64,000 bases of DNA from Methylotetracoccus oryzae (GTDB lineage: Bacteria > Pseudomonadota > Gammaproteobacteria > Methylococcales > Methylococcaceae): contig NZ_SRSH01000003.1 in assembly GCF_006175985.1 (NCBI RefSeq), positions 62,001 through 126,000 of the forward strand, read 5' to 3'. The notes below the pieces were generated by a model. The model saw only the letters and a program-made list of their open reading frames with translations. It did no database searches and was not told the DNA's origin. Of this stretch, positions 32,946-43,000 are shown piece after piece (the stretch's first letter is position 1; the number at the start of each line of letters is the position of its first letter). The position numbers and the translations under genes are program-made.

Positions 32946-34769
32946 CTATTCGGAATCCAGAAAGGTTTTGAGCGGCCCGGACTGAGTGGACTCGCGCAGC
33001 TTTCGCATGGCTTTGGCCTCGATCTGCCGGATTCGCTCCCGCGTCACATCGAACTGTTTGCCGACCTCATCCAGTGTTTGATCCGTATGCGTGTCGATGC
33101 CGAAACGCAGGCGCAAAATCCGGGCTTCGCGCTCGGTAAGACAGGCCAGGGCCTGCTCGGTAGCTTCGCGCAGACCGGCGACGGTTGCGGACTCGAGCGG
33201 ACAAAGTCCGCTCGTGTCTTCGAGCGTGTCGCCGAACTCCTTGTCGCGCTGCTCGCCCACCGGCGTGGCCGTCGAAATCGGTTGCTCCCCGAGTTTCAAT
33301 ACCTTCCGTACCTGCTGTTCCGGCATCTCCAGACGGTTGGCGATCTCCGCCGCCGTGGCCGCACAGCCGGTCTCCTGCGAGATGCGGTGAGCCGTCCGGT
33401 TGACCTTGCCCATGAGTTCCACCATGTGAACCGGCACCCGGATGGTGCGTGACTGATCGGCGACGGCGCGCGAAATCGCCTGCCGGATCCACCAGGTGGC
33501 ATAGGTCGAGAATTTGTAGCCGCGTCGGTATTCGAACTTATCCACCGCCCGCATCAAGCCCAGATTCCCTTCCTGGATCAGGTCCAGAAAGGGCATTCCG
33601 CGGTGGGTGTGCTTCTTCGCGATGGAGATGACCAGTCGCAGATTGGCCGCGATCATCTCCTGCTTCGCCAGACCGGCCGCATTATTTCCCGCCAGCCGCG
33701 CGCGGTGGAGTTCTTTGGTCTCACCGACGCTGAGGCCATTTTCCCGTTCGATCCGGGCCAGGCAGTCCTGGGCGCGCTCGATCTCGGCGGCATGGACCGC
33801 GAGCGCCTCGGCGTATTCCTTATCGTGGTGCAATTGGGAGGCCAGCCACGCGGGATCGGCTTCGTGTCCGGGAAAGCTCTGCAGGAATTCGCGCCGCGGC
33901 ATTTTCGACCGCTCGACCGCGAGATCCATGATCAGACGCTCCTGCGCCTGGATGCGCTTCATCGAGTCCGTCAGGAGTTCGGACAACTCCTTGAGGAACC
34001 GCGGCGTGGTCTTGAACTCGAGGAAAAGATCCGCCAGTCCGTCGAAGGCCGCCCGGGAGCGTTCGTCGTGACGTCCGAACTGCTGCTGGGCGTCCAGCGT
34101 GTTCCGGTATTGGCGTTTGAAGTCGACCAGCTTCGCCATGATCGCGCGAGGATCCGGTTCGCCGTCGTCGTCAACGGCGTCGTCGGGCGCCGAGTCTTCC
34201 CCGGCCAGTGTTTCCTCGGCACTGACCGGCGCAGGCGCGGGGCAGGCATCAACCAGGCCGGTGACGAACTCGGAGAGATCGGTATCCCCGGCTTCGACCC
34301 CATCGATCACGTGCCCCAGGTGTTCCATCGAAGGCGCGAAACGTACCAGGACCGAGGCCGCCTGATGGAGGCCCGCCTCGATACGTTTGGCAATCGCCAG
34401 TTCCTCGGCGCGGGTCAGCAGTTCGACGGCGCCGATCTCCCGCAGATAAATGCGCATCGGATCGGTGCTGGTGATCTTGTCGGCGTCCTTCAGCAACAGG
34501 GCGGCCGCCTCGGCCGCCTCTTCTGCTTCATCGGTGATGTCCTGTGCGTCGGCGGTCACGGGTTCGGGCAGCACTTCGATCTCGGCCGCCTCTTCCCGGA
34601 CCTCGATGCCCATGGCATTGATCAGCCCGATCATTTCGTCCATTTGCTCGGAGTAATCGATCAGGCTGCCGGACAGCTGATCATTCACTTCCTCGAACGT
34701 CAGAAAACCTTGCGCCTTGCCTTTGGCAAAGAGTTCTCTGAGCTGGGCCTGTCGGTCTTCGAGATGCAT
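32946..34769 (-). CDS. Second RpoD-type sigma-70 factor (divergent paralogue)
   Basis: A complete 607-residue group 1-like sigma factor. Region 1.1 is at the N-terminus ([21 protein letters not shown]), followed by an acidic stretch, region 1.2 ([11 protein letters not shown]), a ~200-residue non-conserved insertion, region 2 ([16 protein letters not shown] and [14 protein letters not shown]), region 3 and region 4 ([15 protein letters not shown]). Compared with the canonical RpoD ending at 279, regions 2.4-3.0 read [16 protein letters not shown] and V-E-L-M-G-K-V-N-R, which are unusual. DNA-contact helices in 4.2 are the same, so the promoters read may overlap. Confidence 0.93.
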   Translation of the reverse strand: MHLEDRQAQLRELFAKGKAQGFLTFEEVNDQLSGSLIDYSEQMDEMIGLINAMGIEVREEAAEIEVLPEPVTADAQDITDEAEEAAEAAALLLKDADKITSTDPMRIYLREIGAVELLTRAEELAIAKRIEAGLHQAASVLVRFAPSMEHLGHVIDGVEAGDTDLSEFVTGLVDACPAPAPVSAEETLAGEDSAPDDAVDDDGEPDPRAIMAKLVDFKRQYRNTLDAQQQFGRHDERSRAAFDGLADLFLEFKTTPRFLKELSELLTDSMKRIQAQERLIMDLAVERSKMPRREFLQSFPGHEADPAWLASQLHHDKEYAEALAVHAAEIERAQDCLARIERENGLSVGETKELHRARLAGNNAAGLAKQEMIAANLRLVISIAKKHTHRGMPFLDLIQEGNLGLMRAVDKFEYRRGYKFSTYATWWIRQAISRAVADQSRTIRVPVHMVELMGKVNRTAHRISQETGCAATAAEIANRLEMPEQQVRKVLKLGEQPISTATPVGEQRDKEFGDTLEDTSGLCPLESATVAGLREATEQALACLTEREARILRLRFGIDTHTDQTLDEVGKQFDVTRERIRQIEAKAMRKLRESTQSGPLKTFLDSE

Positions 34770-35786
34770 AGCGGAAGGATCAAAGGGAATGTGTTGGCTG
34801 CTGAAAAAGGCGCGCGCCCCGCAATGGAGTAATTCGCAACACCGGCGCGGTCAGCCGCCGGCTCCGGTCGGGGATCCGCTCCCACTCATCATCACCTTGC
34901 CGTGGCCTTCCGCTGACCAGAGGTGGTCTGCCGCGCCACCGGTCCGTTCATGCTGCGGCCCGAACCGACGATCCGCCTCCGCCTGATCGGTCGTCATGTC
35001 AGGCGCGGCATCGATGAAGGACGGCGTGGCAACCGTCCAGCGTCTCCGAGCCGAACCGGTCAGACACCTGCTCCGCGTTCCGACGATGTCACGCGATGGG
35101 GTCGGGGGTTGGTGTGCAGGTGTCTGCTCCGCTCGGCGCGCAGTGAGGTCTCGTCAGGGCGCTTCTCGGCAATCGCTGTACAAGGGCGGGCCTGCCGATG
35201 ACTCATCTACCGCGTGTCGTGTTCTTTCCGCGTCGCCGGTCTGTGCGCGTGCAGCGTGCGGGCTGACTTTATCGTTTCCGAGGGCTTTTGTGCGTTGCCG
35301 GGACGGGGGGCTTGGCGTGCGCTTCCCGGTCGTCTCCCGCGACCGTTGCTCAGTATACGCTTTCGGTAGACACTTGACTCAGCGTTGTCGCGAGCACGGT
35401 CCGCGCTCGCGACCGCCGCTTCTCGTTGCCCTGAGTGAGACCGTACGAGGCCACTCGTGCCGGCGCCGTCGTGCCGGTCCGGTGCCGGAATCGGTGCGCT
35501 GGGCCGGCTCAGTCCTTATCCACCGTAAAAGCAGGTTTAGGCGAGCGGCGGTGCCGAGTTTCGGCGCCGCACCTGCCTCGTGCCCCGGATGAGCGCAAGG
35601 TTCGATCCTCCCCGGATTCCTGTTACAGTCGCTCGCGGTCGGCGTCCGGATGACCTGGCGTTGCTGCCTCGCCCGTCCATCCATCGGCCAGCCGTCGGAA
35701 GGCGCTGGGTGAGCGCCGATCGGAATGCGCCAAGGGCACGGTACGGGTCAGGCTCGAACAGAGGAACGGAGCAGAGATTTCGCGTG
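34770..35786. other. 1-kb region without a convincing gene
   Basis: Several GC-driven open frames exist but none has a start with ribosome site or protein-like composition. It contains the 9-bp inverted repeat at 35387-35413. It separates two divergent genes and may hold an unrecognised small RNA or a decayed gene. Confidence 0.5.
35387..35413. promoter_or_regulatory. Perfect 9-bp inverted repeat
   Basis: GTCGCGAGC and GCTCGCGAC flank a nine-base spacer ACGGTCCGC. It lies about 375 bases upstream of the DUF4239 gene. Hairpin or operator. No T-run. Confidence 0.5.
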
Positions 35787-36587
35787 ATGTATTGGATTTA
35801 TGACGAACCGACCTGGGTACTGGGTTTGGTCACGACGCTGACATTTCTGCTGCCCGCCGTGCTGGGTCTGATGCTCGGCCGGAAATGGATCTACCGGACC
35901 TTCCGGCTGTCGGATGAAACCAACGAATCGGTCAACGGGTACTTTGCCGGCGCGGGCGTGCTGTATGGTCTGCTGCTGGGCCTGGTGGCCGTCGCCACCT
36001 GGCAGAACTACGACTCCGCCAATTCCACGGCCAGCAAGGAAGCGTCTGCGATAGCCGCCTTGTATCGGGATGTCTCCGCCTTTCCGGAGCCCGAACGTGG
36101 TCAGTTGCAGAACCAGCTGGAGCAGTACCTGAACTACGTGATCGACGTGGCGTGGCCAGCGCATCGGCACGGGGAGGTGCCGCGTGGCGGCACGCTGCTG
36201 CTGTCCCGGTTTCAGGTCGTGCTGACGGGCTTCCAGCCTTCGAATGCTAATCAGCAGGTGATCCTGGCCGAGGCGCTGACGGCCTTCAACAAGCTGGTGG
36301 ACGCGCGGCGGATGCGTATGGATTCCGTCGAGACGGGACTCCCGGGCGTGTTCTGGGTCGTCATTCTGGCCGGGGCCATCCTGTCAATTGCGTTGACCTA
36401 CACCTTTCACCTGCCCACACTGCGCGGACACCTGATGCTGAGCGGCATTTACTCGCTGTTTCTGGGCTTCATGATTTTTCTCGTGGTGGCGCTGGACAAC
36501 CCGTTCCGGGGGGAGTTGAGTGTCACGCCCGAATCGTACGTCCACGTGCTGAACGGCCTGGCTGAACTCGATCCCGCACGGCAGTGA
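35787..36587 (+). CDS. DUF4239 (bestrophin-like) membrane protein
   Basis: 266 residues from ATG 35787. Four hydrophobic helices in two pairs (T-L-T-F-L-L-P-A-V-L-G-L-M-L-G and G-A-G-V-L-Y-G-L-L-L-G-L-V-A-V-A-T at the start; F-W-V-V-I-L-A-G-A-I-L and L-M-L-S-G-I-Y-S-L-F-L-G-F at the end) flank a soluble helical loop carrying K-E-A-S-A-I-A-A-L-Y-R-D. This is the DUF4239 signature. The family is called bestrophin-like from fold comparisons and may be a channel, but no transport has been shown. A single gene that converges with the J-domain gene. Confidence 0.88.
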   Translation: MYWIYDEPTWVLGLVTTLTFLLPAVLGLMLGRKWIYRTFRLSDETNESVNGYFAGAGVLYGLLLGLVAVATWQNYDSANSTASKEASAIAALYRDVSAFPEPERGQLQNQLEQYLNYVIDVAWPAHRHGEVPRGGTLLLSRFQVVLTGFQPSNANQQVILAEALTAFNKLVDARRMRMDSVETGLPGVFWVVILAGAILSIALTYTFHLPTLRGHLMLSGIYSLFLGFMIFLVVALDNPFRGELSVTPESYVHVLNGLAELDPARQ

Positions 36588-36679
36588 GCCGCTCCGGGTG
36601 CCTGCCGCAGGCCCGATCGGCACCGCAGATCCGTTCGACCGGTCCTGATGTCGCATGCTGACCGGAACGCGCGAGTGAT

Positions 36680-36700
36680 TTCGTGCGCACAGCGCACGAA
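36680..36700. promoter_or_regulatory. Perfect 9-bp inverted repeat, ACA spacer
   Basis: TTCGTGCGC and GCGCACGAA around ACA, located between two convergent genes. It could act as a bidirectional transcription end, although no T-run follows. The spacer is the same as in the palindrome at 6176. Confidence 0.55.
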
Positions 36701-36856
36701 CCGCCTGGGTCGGGATCGCCAATCCGTTGGCCCGGTTAAGACGCCGCGTGCTGAACGGAAGGCGAGTGCCTTGCGCTTCAGCCGTTGTGTCCGCGTGGCG
36801 ACCGGCGTTGCGGTTGCCGGCTGGAAGGGCGAGCCCTCGGAAGGCGTCGCTTGAGC

Positions 36857-37504
36857 TTATCGACCGGCCCCTTCGAAAAATTTCTTGATGTCGTCGTACG
36901 CGGCAACGATTTCCTTCGTTTTTCGTTCAGCCACGACCCGAAGTTCCGGGCCGAGATGCGCGACCTTGTCTGGGTGATACTGTTTGACCGTGTTTCTGTA
37001 GGCCAGCTTCGCTTCTTCAAAGGTCGCAAACTCGGTGAGGCCGAGCACGTTCAGCGCCGCCTTGACCTCGTCCGGCATCGCGCGCGCTTGCCGGGTGCTG
37101 CCCGCATGCTGCGCTTCGGCTTGTGGGCCGGGCACCATCACCAGCACATATGGCTCGGTCTGGACTCGGACCGGTTGATAGCGCGTCCCGCAGTTCGGAC
37201 AGGCGTGGCTGCCCGGATCGATCGGAAGCTGAATGCGCAGTTTGTGCGCGCAGACCGAGCAGGGGAACTCGAACGAGTCCTTCGCTGCCTGCTCCGATCG
37301 GGTGTCCTCGTCCTGCCGTGCTGAGCCGCGTGGATCCTCCGACGGGAGCGCGTCGCGCTCATGCAGAATCTGGCGAACCGCTTCGAAGGTTTCCTCGATG
37401 TAACTCGATTCCGGCCTGTTCCGCTCTTCCCAGATGCTGATCAGATCCTGTGTGGAGAACAGGGAGTACTGCCACTTGAGATTGCGGATGAAGTCGTCGT
37501 GCAT
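36857..37504 (-). CDS. J-domain co-chaperone with zinc ribbon
   Basis: 215 residues from ATG 37504 (the frame runs open further upstream but is not conserved-looking). The N-terminal half has a helical start (F-I-R-N-L-K-W-Q-Y-S-L-F-S) and a zinc ribbon with C-S-V-C and C-P-N-C. The last ~70 residues are a J domain: L-N-V-L-G-L, F-E-E-A-K-L-A-Y-R-N-T-V-K-Q-Y-H-P-D-K with the essential HPD, and Y-D-D-I-K-K-F-F. It should stimulate a DnaK/Hsp70. The J domain is at the C-terminus rather than the N-terminus, so this is a type III J protein with its own substrate arm. Confidence 0.9.
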   Translation of the reverse strand: MHDDFIRNLKWQYSLFSTQDLISIWEERNRPESSYIEETFEAVRQILHERDALPSEDPRGSARQDEDTRSEQAAKDSFEFPCSVCAHKLRIQLPIDPGSHACPNCGTRYQPVRVQTEPYVLVMVPGPQAEAQHAGSTRQARAMPDEVKAALNVLGLTEFATFEEAKLAYRNTVKQYHPDKVAHLGPELRVVAERKTKEIVAAYDDIKKFFEGAGR

Positions 37505-37805
37505 GGTTGAAGCTTGAACACGGAACGGAAGGTAGCGGGAATTGGCCGGTATCCGCGGCGTTACTCGGTAAGCAGGCCTCGATGGTCCGGTGGGGAAACA
37601 GCCCCTCGGTGGCTCCCCGGGCATGCGCGCATTGTCCCGATCCCGTTGCTCGATGTCGAGCATCGAGTCCTGGCGGCGGTGGCGGTCTGTCTCGACATGG
37701 CTTCGTCTCGGTGCCGCGACCTTCGGGCGCGCCGGCATCGGGAAGGCTCAGGCTGGTTCCGCTTCGCTCGGAAGCCTACAGCGTTGCAAGCACGGTACTA
37801 TTGAC

Positions 37806-38006
37806 ATGCAGTCTCGCTATCGCGGGTTTCGTCATCTGCCACACCCCTATGCGATCTGGAGCGACAAGCGCGAGTCCTGCGACCACGAGGACATGCTGCA
37901 TCGCGTGTTGGTGCTGGAAGTGCTGCTTCAGTACCTTTTTTCGGGTAGCGCCGGCCGGTTGCTGCCAGGTTGCATCGGCCCGTGGAGGCCGGGTGGCGAC
38001 ACATGA
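37806..38006 (+). CDS. Small protein overlapping the Bfd-like gene
   Basis: A 66-residue frame from ATG 37806 reads M-Q-S-R-Y-R-G-F-R-H-L-P-H-P-Y-A-I-W, then D-H-E-D-M-L-H-R-V-L-V-L-E-V-L-L-Q-Y-L. Its stop TGA (38004-38006) overlaps the next ATG (38003) as ATGA, a classic arrangement for coupled translation. Protein-like composition with a helical centre. No family is recognised. The overlap is the main reason to believe it is real. Confidence 0.55.
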   Translation: MQSRYRGFRHLPHPYAIWSDKRESCDHEDMLHRVLVLEVLLQYLFSGSAGRLLPGCIGPWRPGGDT

Positions 38007-38209
38007 CACGAAATGACCCCGGTCAGGATTCCGCAAAGGACGTCGTTTGTCGGTGCAGCGGGACGACGGCGGCGCAAATCAAGCGGCTCGTCGACAACGG
38101 TGTGACCGACCTCGACGGCCTGTCCCGAGCGACGGGTGCATGTTCCGGATGCGGGTCCTGTGACTATGACATCCTGGCGCTGGTGGCCGAGTACACCCGT
38201 CCGCGGTAG
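38003..38209 (+). CDS. Bacterioferritin-associated ferredoxin-like [2Fe-2S] protein
   Basis: 68 residues. Four cysteines lie as C-R-C-S-G near the start and G-A-C-S-G-C-G-S-C after a spacer of about 30 residues, matching the Bfd fold (C-x-C...C-x-x-C) that holds one [2Fe-2S] cluster. Canonical Bfd releases iron from bacterioferritin, but no bacterioferritin gene is nearby, so a different electron or iron partner is possible. Coupled to the small upstream gene by ATGA overlap. Confidence 0.82.
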   Translation: MTRNDPGQDSAKDVVCRCSGTTAAQIKRLVDNGVTDLDGLSRATGACSGCGSCDYDILALVAEYTRPR

Positions 38210-38517
38210 GGGCGGCGCCCCAGCCGATTGACGACTGTGAACCCGGAGCGCACCATTCGGACACAACCCTGATTGACGCGGTTCCGCGTGTGGTCCGGTT
38301 CATCGCAAGGCATCAGCCGGGATCGTCTGGCGCCACATGGGGTTTCGATGCCGTTGACAGTCGCGTGTGGCTTTGGCGTAACGATGTCACCGGTCCGTGC
38401 AGCCGCACCCCGTTGCAGTGTCTTGCCGGGGGGCAGGGGCGGGAACGAGTCGTCGCGGCTTTCCGCTGCCATGACACATTGGTCCTTGCCCGAAACAGCG
38501 CAACCGACACGAAGAAT
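38210..38517. other. Intergenic region, 308 bp
   Basis: No coding signal that I trust. The downstream lipoprotein's frame is open back to 38290 but without coding character. Confidence 0.45.
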
Positions 38518-39174
38518 ATGGAAAGCGTTCGTCAGCGATTCCAGCGGTGGGTATGGTCGGTCAGCGCGGTGCTGATGACGGCATGTGGCAGTCCGGGTTA
38601 CAACAACAATCCCTCTCAGCAAATTTCGGATAACCGGGTTGGGTGCGAGGCGGCCACGGATTTCTTCGCGGTCAATTTCAGTATCCACCTGCAGCCCGCG
38701 GATTTGAGCCAGGATGCGCGCCTGACGAAAGAGGTTTTCCAGTCCTACTGCCATGAGATCCCGCAGCCGGGCAATGTCTTCTTTACGGCCGACCTCGTGG
38801 GTAACGAGCTGAGGAAATTACCCATCGGGATTCGGCTCGTGGAACGGGAGTTCGTCGGTGGTGATCCGGGTTCTCCGGAGAGCTTCGCGGATCGGGATAT
38901 CACGGCGGAAGTTGCTGCCGTCGCTTATCCCAAGGGCGTCATCGAGTCCCGGTTCGTGCTCGAGAGGAATGGCTATTACGCGATCGACCTGATTCGGGGC
39001 GGAGACGCCGGCGTTCCGGAAAAGGATGTCCTGCGCATCCCGCTGAGTGTCGGCGTGAGCGCCGGTGCCGCGCCGTTGATGAAGGTCATCCTCGTGAAAT
39101 TGGCTATCACGGTGGCTGTCGTCGCGTTATGTCTGGCGGTATTGCGGCTGCTCAAGGCGCGCAGGTTCATTTAG
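38518..39174 (+). CDS. Lipoprotein-like membrane protein, unknown function
   Basis: Start set at ATG 38518, giving 218 residues. The N-terminus is a lipoprotein signal (R-R-W-V-W... S-A-V-L-M-T-A-C-G lipobox). The mature domain carries a Cys pair (V-G-C-E-A and S-Y-C-H-E) and is beta-rich. A second hydrophobic helix (L-V-K-L-A-I-T-V-A-V-V-A-L-C-L-A-V-L) and a basic tail lie at the end, so the protein may be anchored at both ends. No recognised family. No Shine-Dalgarno was clear. Confidence 0.6.
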   Translation: MESVRQRFQRWVWSVSAVLMTACGSPGYNNNPSQQISDNRVGCEAATDFFAVNFSIHLQPADLSQDARLTKEVFQSYCHEIPQPGNVFFTADLVGNELRKLPIGIRLVEREFVGGDPGSPESFADRDITAEVAAVAYPKGVIESRFVLERNGYYAIDLIRGGDAGVPEKDVLRIPLSVGVSAGAAPLMKVILVKLAITVAVVALCLAVLRLLKARRFI

Positions 39175-39332
39175 TCCATGCTCGGAGATCCATCTGCCGC
39201 GCATACCGAGGGTCTCGCCACGACTCGACGCCTGCGCCCCTCGGCCGAGGTCCCGCGGGTTTCGCCGGCTGACCGGACGTGGTTCGCGGCGCGAGTTCCC
39301 GCACTTTTTCCACTTGTTGACGACGGAAGACG

Positions 39333-39722
39333 ATGAAGACGACCCAAACGGCGCGGTGCGCCGCTCTGGCCTTTGCCTGCCTCCTTACGGCCTGCAATTT
39401 CCAGCAACCCGACTACGTGAGAATGATCACCGCGCCTGAGCTGCAGAGCCTCATGCAGCGCGACGATATCTTCCTGGTCGATGTTCACACGCCCGAGCAG
39501 CAGCATATCAAGGGGACCGATCTATTCGTTCCGTACGATGCGATCGAGCAGTACCAGGACCGCTTCCCGCGGGACAAGAACACGCCCATCTATCTGTATT
39601 GTCGCAGCGGGCCCATGGGTAATTCGGCCGCACGGTCGCTGCATGCCCTGGGTTACCGGAACCTGGTCAATCTCGACGGGGGCGCCCAGGCGTGGCGGGC
39701 CGCCGGCCTCGAGTTCCAATAG
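39333..39722 (+). CDS. Lipoprotein rhodanese
   Basis: 129 residues with a lipoprotein signal (L-L-T-A-C21 lipobox) followed by one rhodanese domain. The catalytic Cys90 lies in Y-L-Y-C-R-S-G-P-M-G-N-S-A, and the earlier part has the family's L-V-D-V-H-T-P-E-Q-Q-H-I-K-G, while the C-terminus ends G-G-A-Q-A-W. It should carry sulfur as a persulfide on the outer face of the inner membrane or in the periplasm. It is a monocistronic gene between the lipoprotein and the large sensor kinase. Confidence 0.92.
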   Translation: MKTTQTARCAALAFACLLTACNFQQPDYVRMITAPELQSLMQRDDIFLVDVHTPEQQHIKGTDLFVPYDAIEQYQDRFPRDKNTPIYLYCRSGPMGNSAARSLHALGYRNLVNLDGGAQAWRAAGLEFQ

Positions 39723-40072
39723 CGGTCCGGCCTGCCGATGCCCGACGAGGCCACTTCTTCGCTGGGTCATAGGGCGCTGACGCGCTTGGAGTAGGCAGAC
39801 TTCCGTCCTGCCCGGGCCGCGCGCGCTGGCCCCGAAGCCAATGCGTCCTGCCCGGGATCGTCAATAGGAAAAAACGCCTATAGCGAAAGAGACGCCTACG
39901 TGTTTTGCTAGCCTGCCAGGGCTCCAGGGATGGCTTTCCCCGCATCCGACGCGGTGCCGGGTCATCCGCCGTCGGCTGTCGCCGTCAGACCCTCAGCAAT
40001 GCCGCAGTTCCCGTTTCGCAATCTGCCGCCTCCGGCGCACTGGCGACCCATAGCCCCCAAGGGAATGTCACG
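39723..40072. other. Intergenic promoter region of the large sensor kinase
   Basis: No gene. CGTCCTGCCCGGG occurs twice (about 39807-39819 and 39845-39857). A small hairpin ATAGG/CCTAT follows near 39867-39882. Confidence 0.5.
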
Positions 40073-43000
40073 ATGATCCGACGCTTGCTCCCCGCCAACG
40101 TCTTTGGGGCCTGGCACCAGATCCTGCGTGCGGGCCTGGCCGCAATGGTTTTGATCGGCCTGGGAGCCGGCGCTGCCGCCTACTATCGAATGGAGTTGCA
40201 GCGGGCCGAGCAACTCGTCGGGGCCGAACTCGCCGCGATCGGCGAACTGAAGGCGGTCATGGCGGGGCAGTGGAGGACCGAGCGGCTCGGGGACGCCAGG
40301 ATCCTCACGGACAGTCCGTACGTTCTTGATGAAGTGGCGGAGTGGATGCGCACGCCGACTGCGGAACAGGCGGAGCACCTGCGTGACCGCTTCCGCACCC
40401 TGCAACTGGCTTACGGTTACGTCGACATCCTGCTGCTGGATCGCGACGGCCACCCCAGCCTGAGCGTCCGGGACGGTCCCGCGCCCTTGACGGCAGATGA
40501 CCGGGACGCAGTCGTTGCGGCGCTGCGAACCCGCCAACCCGTGCTCACGCCGTTGCACCGGGAAGGAGACACCGCGGTGCCGAGGATCGATGTGATCGCA
40601 CCGATATTGCCCGAGGATAATCCCTTGGGCGCCATCGTCCTGATCCAGGATGCGCGCAAGTCCCTCTATCCACTGCTCGCGCTTTGGCCGCTGCGTGGCA
40701 TCGTCGGCACGACTTCAATCAAGAACCACGATGGCGGCGTGGCCTTTCGGATTTCGCCACCCCGGGCTGATGGCGAGGCGGACGGGCCGAGCCCGCGCTC
40801 AGCTGCGACGCCCCACGACGATGGCACGATCCAGGCGCATCAGCCGGTGCGGGGTTCGCCCTGGGTAGTTATCACCGAGGTCGAGCGGGACACGGCCCTG
40901 GCGACCGCTCGCAGCCAAGCATTGAAGACGCTCGTCGCAGTGGCCAGCCTGCTCGCGCTGCTCGGTGCGTCCGGTGTGGTGCTGTGGCAGCGGCGACAAA
41001 ACAAGCTCTACCAGGCGCTTTACGCCGCCGAGGCCGCTCGGCGCGAAACCGACGCGCGTCATGAACTGGTGTTGGAGGCCATCGAGGACGCGGTCTGGGA
41101 CTGGGACTTGCGCACGCACGCGGTGTTTCTATCACAGCGGTGTCGAGCCATGCTCGGTTACCCCTCATCGCACGAGCTATCCGACGCGAAAGCAACCCTG
41201 TTCGCCGGCATTCATCCAGACGATCGCGACCGGGTGAGGGAGGCTCTGCAGCGGCACTGGGATGACCATGCAGATTACCGGGTCGAGTTCCGTCTCCGTC
41301 CCAGAGATGGCCGCGACTGCTGGGTGCTGTCGCGCGGCCGTGCCTTGCGTGATGTCGAGGGCACGCCGCTGCGCATGCTCGGTGCATTCACGGACATCTC
41401 GGAGCGCAAGGAAGCGGAGAACGCCTTGCGCCGCAGCGAGCGGCAAGTCCGCGAACAGCGGGACGAACTGGCCTGGATTTATGACCACGCGCCGATCGGC
41501 TTGTGTGTTCTGGATCGGGATCTCCGCTACCGGCGCATCAATCGCTGGCTGGCGGAGATCAATGGCCCGGCAGCGGAGGACCATCTTGGGCGTGCAGTGG
41601 GCGACATCGTGCCATCGCTGCTGGCGGATGTCGAAGCGGTCAGCCGCGAGATTCTGGCGACGGGCAGGCCCGTCATCAATCGAGAGTTTGCCGGAGAAAC
41701 GCCGGCACGGCCCGGCGTGACGCACCACTGGAACGAAAGCTGGTATCCGGTATTCGATGAGAGCGGGGCCATCACCGGCTTTGGCTTGGTGGTCGAGGAA
41801 ATCACCGAACGCAAATGCGCCGAGCGCCAGTTGCGGGACAGTGAAGAGCGATTCCGTCTCTTCATGGACAACAGTCCCACGCTCGCCTGGATGAAGGACG
41901 CACACGGCCGGTACGTCTATGTCAGCCAGGCGTTGGAGCGGTGGTTTGCCATCCCGCGGGAGGACTGGTTCGGCAAGACCGACGCGGAGCTATGGCCCGA
42001 TGCAACGGCCCGGCAGCTCCACGACCACGACCTGGAGGTTTTTGCGAAGGACCAGGCCATCCAAATCACCGAAACCGTCCCCGATCCGGATGGGAGCGAT
42101 AGCCATTGGCGCGTCGCCAAGTTTCCATTTCACGATGCGTCCGGGAACCGGTTCGTAGGCGGCATCGGCCTCGAAGTCACCGCAGAATGGCAGCGCGAAG
42201 CGGCATTGCGGGCCAGTGAGGAACGCCTCAGCCTCGCCCAGCAGGCTGGCGGCATTGCCATCTGGGATAGCGATCTTGCCTCGCACCGGGCCACGCTGTC
42301 CGAGTCCTACCGTGGTCTTTTCGGCTTGTCGCAGGAAGGGCTCTTCAGCTATGCCGACTTCCTCGGCCGGGTGCATCCGGACGACCGCGCCACGGTGGAC
42401 GCTGCATTTCAGGCCGCGCTGGCGGGAGCAGGCCGCTATGAGCAGGAATTTCGCATCGTCCGGGACGATGACGGCATGGTCCTCTGGGTAGCGGGCAAAG
42501 GCCAGGTTCATTTCGCTGCCGATGGAAGGCCGGTTCGAGCCATGGGCGTCGTCTACGACATCACGCAACGCAAACGGGCGGAGGAGCGCCTGCAGTGCGC
42601 TCTCAACGAGGCCACCGACGAGCGGATGCGACTCGAAGCGGTCATGGAAGCACTGCCCGTCGGAGAGGCCATCCTCGATACGCAAGGGGGGTATGTGCGT
42701 TCCAACCAGGCCTTCGAACGGATCTGGGGTGGTCTCCGGCCTTCGGTTCGGTCGGTCGCCGACTACGGCGCCTATCGGGCCTGGTGGGTGCAGACAGGGC
42801 AGCCGGTCCAGCCGGAAGAATGGGCTTCGGCGCAAGCGATACGCACGCGGGCCCCGGTCGTGGGGCAGCGGCTGCAGATCGAGCGCTTCGATGGTTCGAA
42901 GGTGATTGTGCTCAACAGCGCCGCCCCGGTGTTGACGGGATCGGGGATGATCGCCGGCTGTGCTATCGCGATCATGGACATCAGTGAAAGTGTCGCCCAG

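Noticed and set aside
34996-35592. 198-codon open frame in the 1-kb gap
   Set aside because: Arg/Ser/Gly-rich composition typical of antisense GC-rich frames, no ribosome site, no domain-like pattern.
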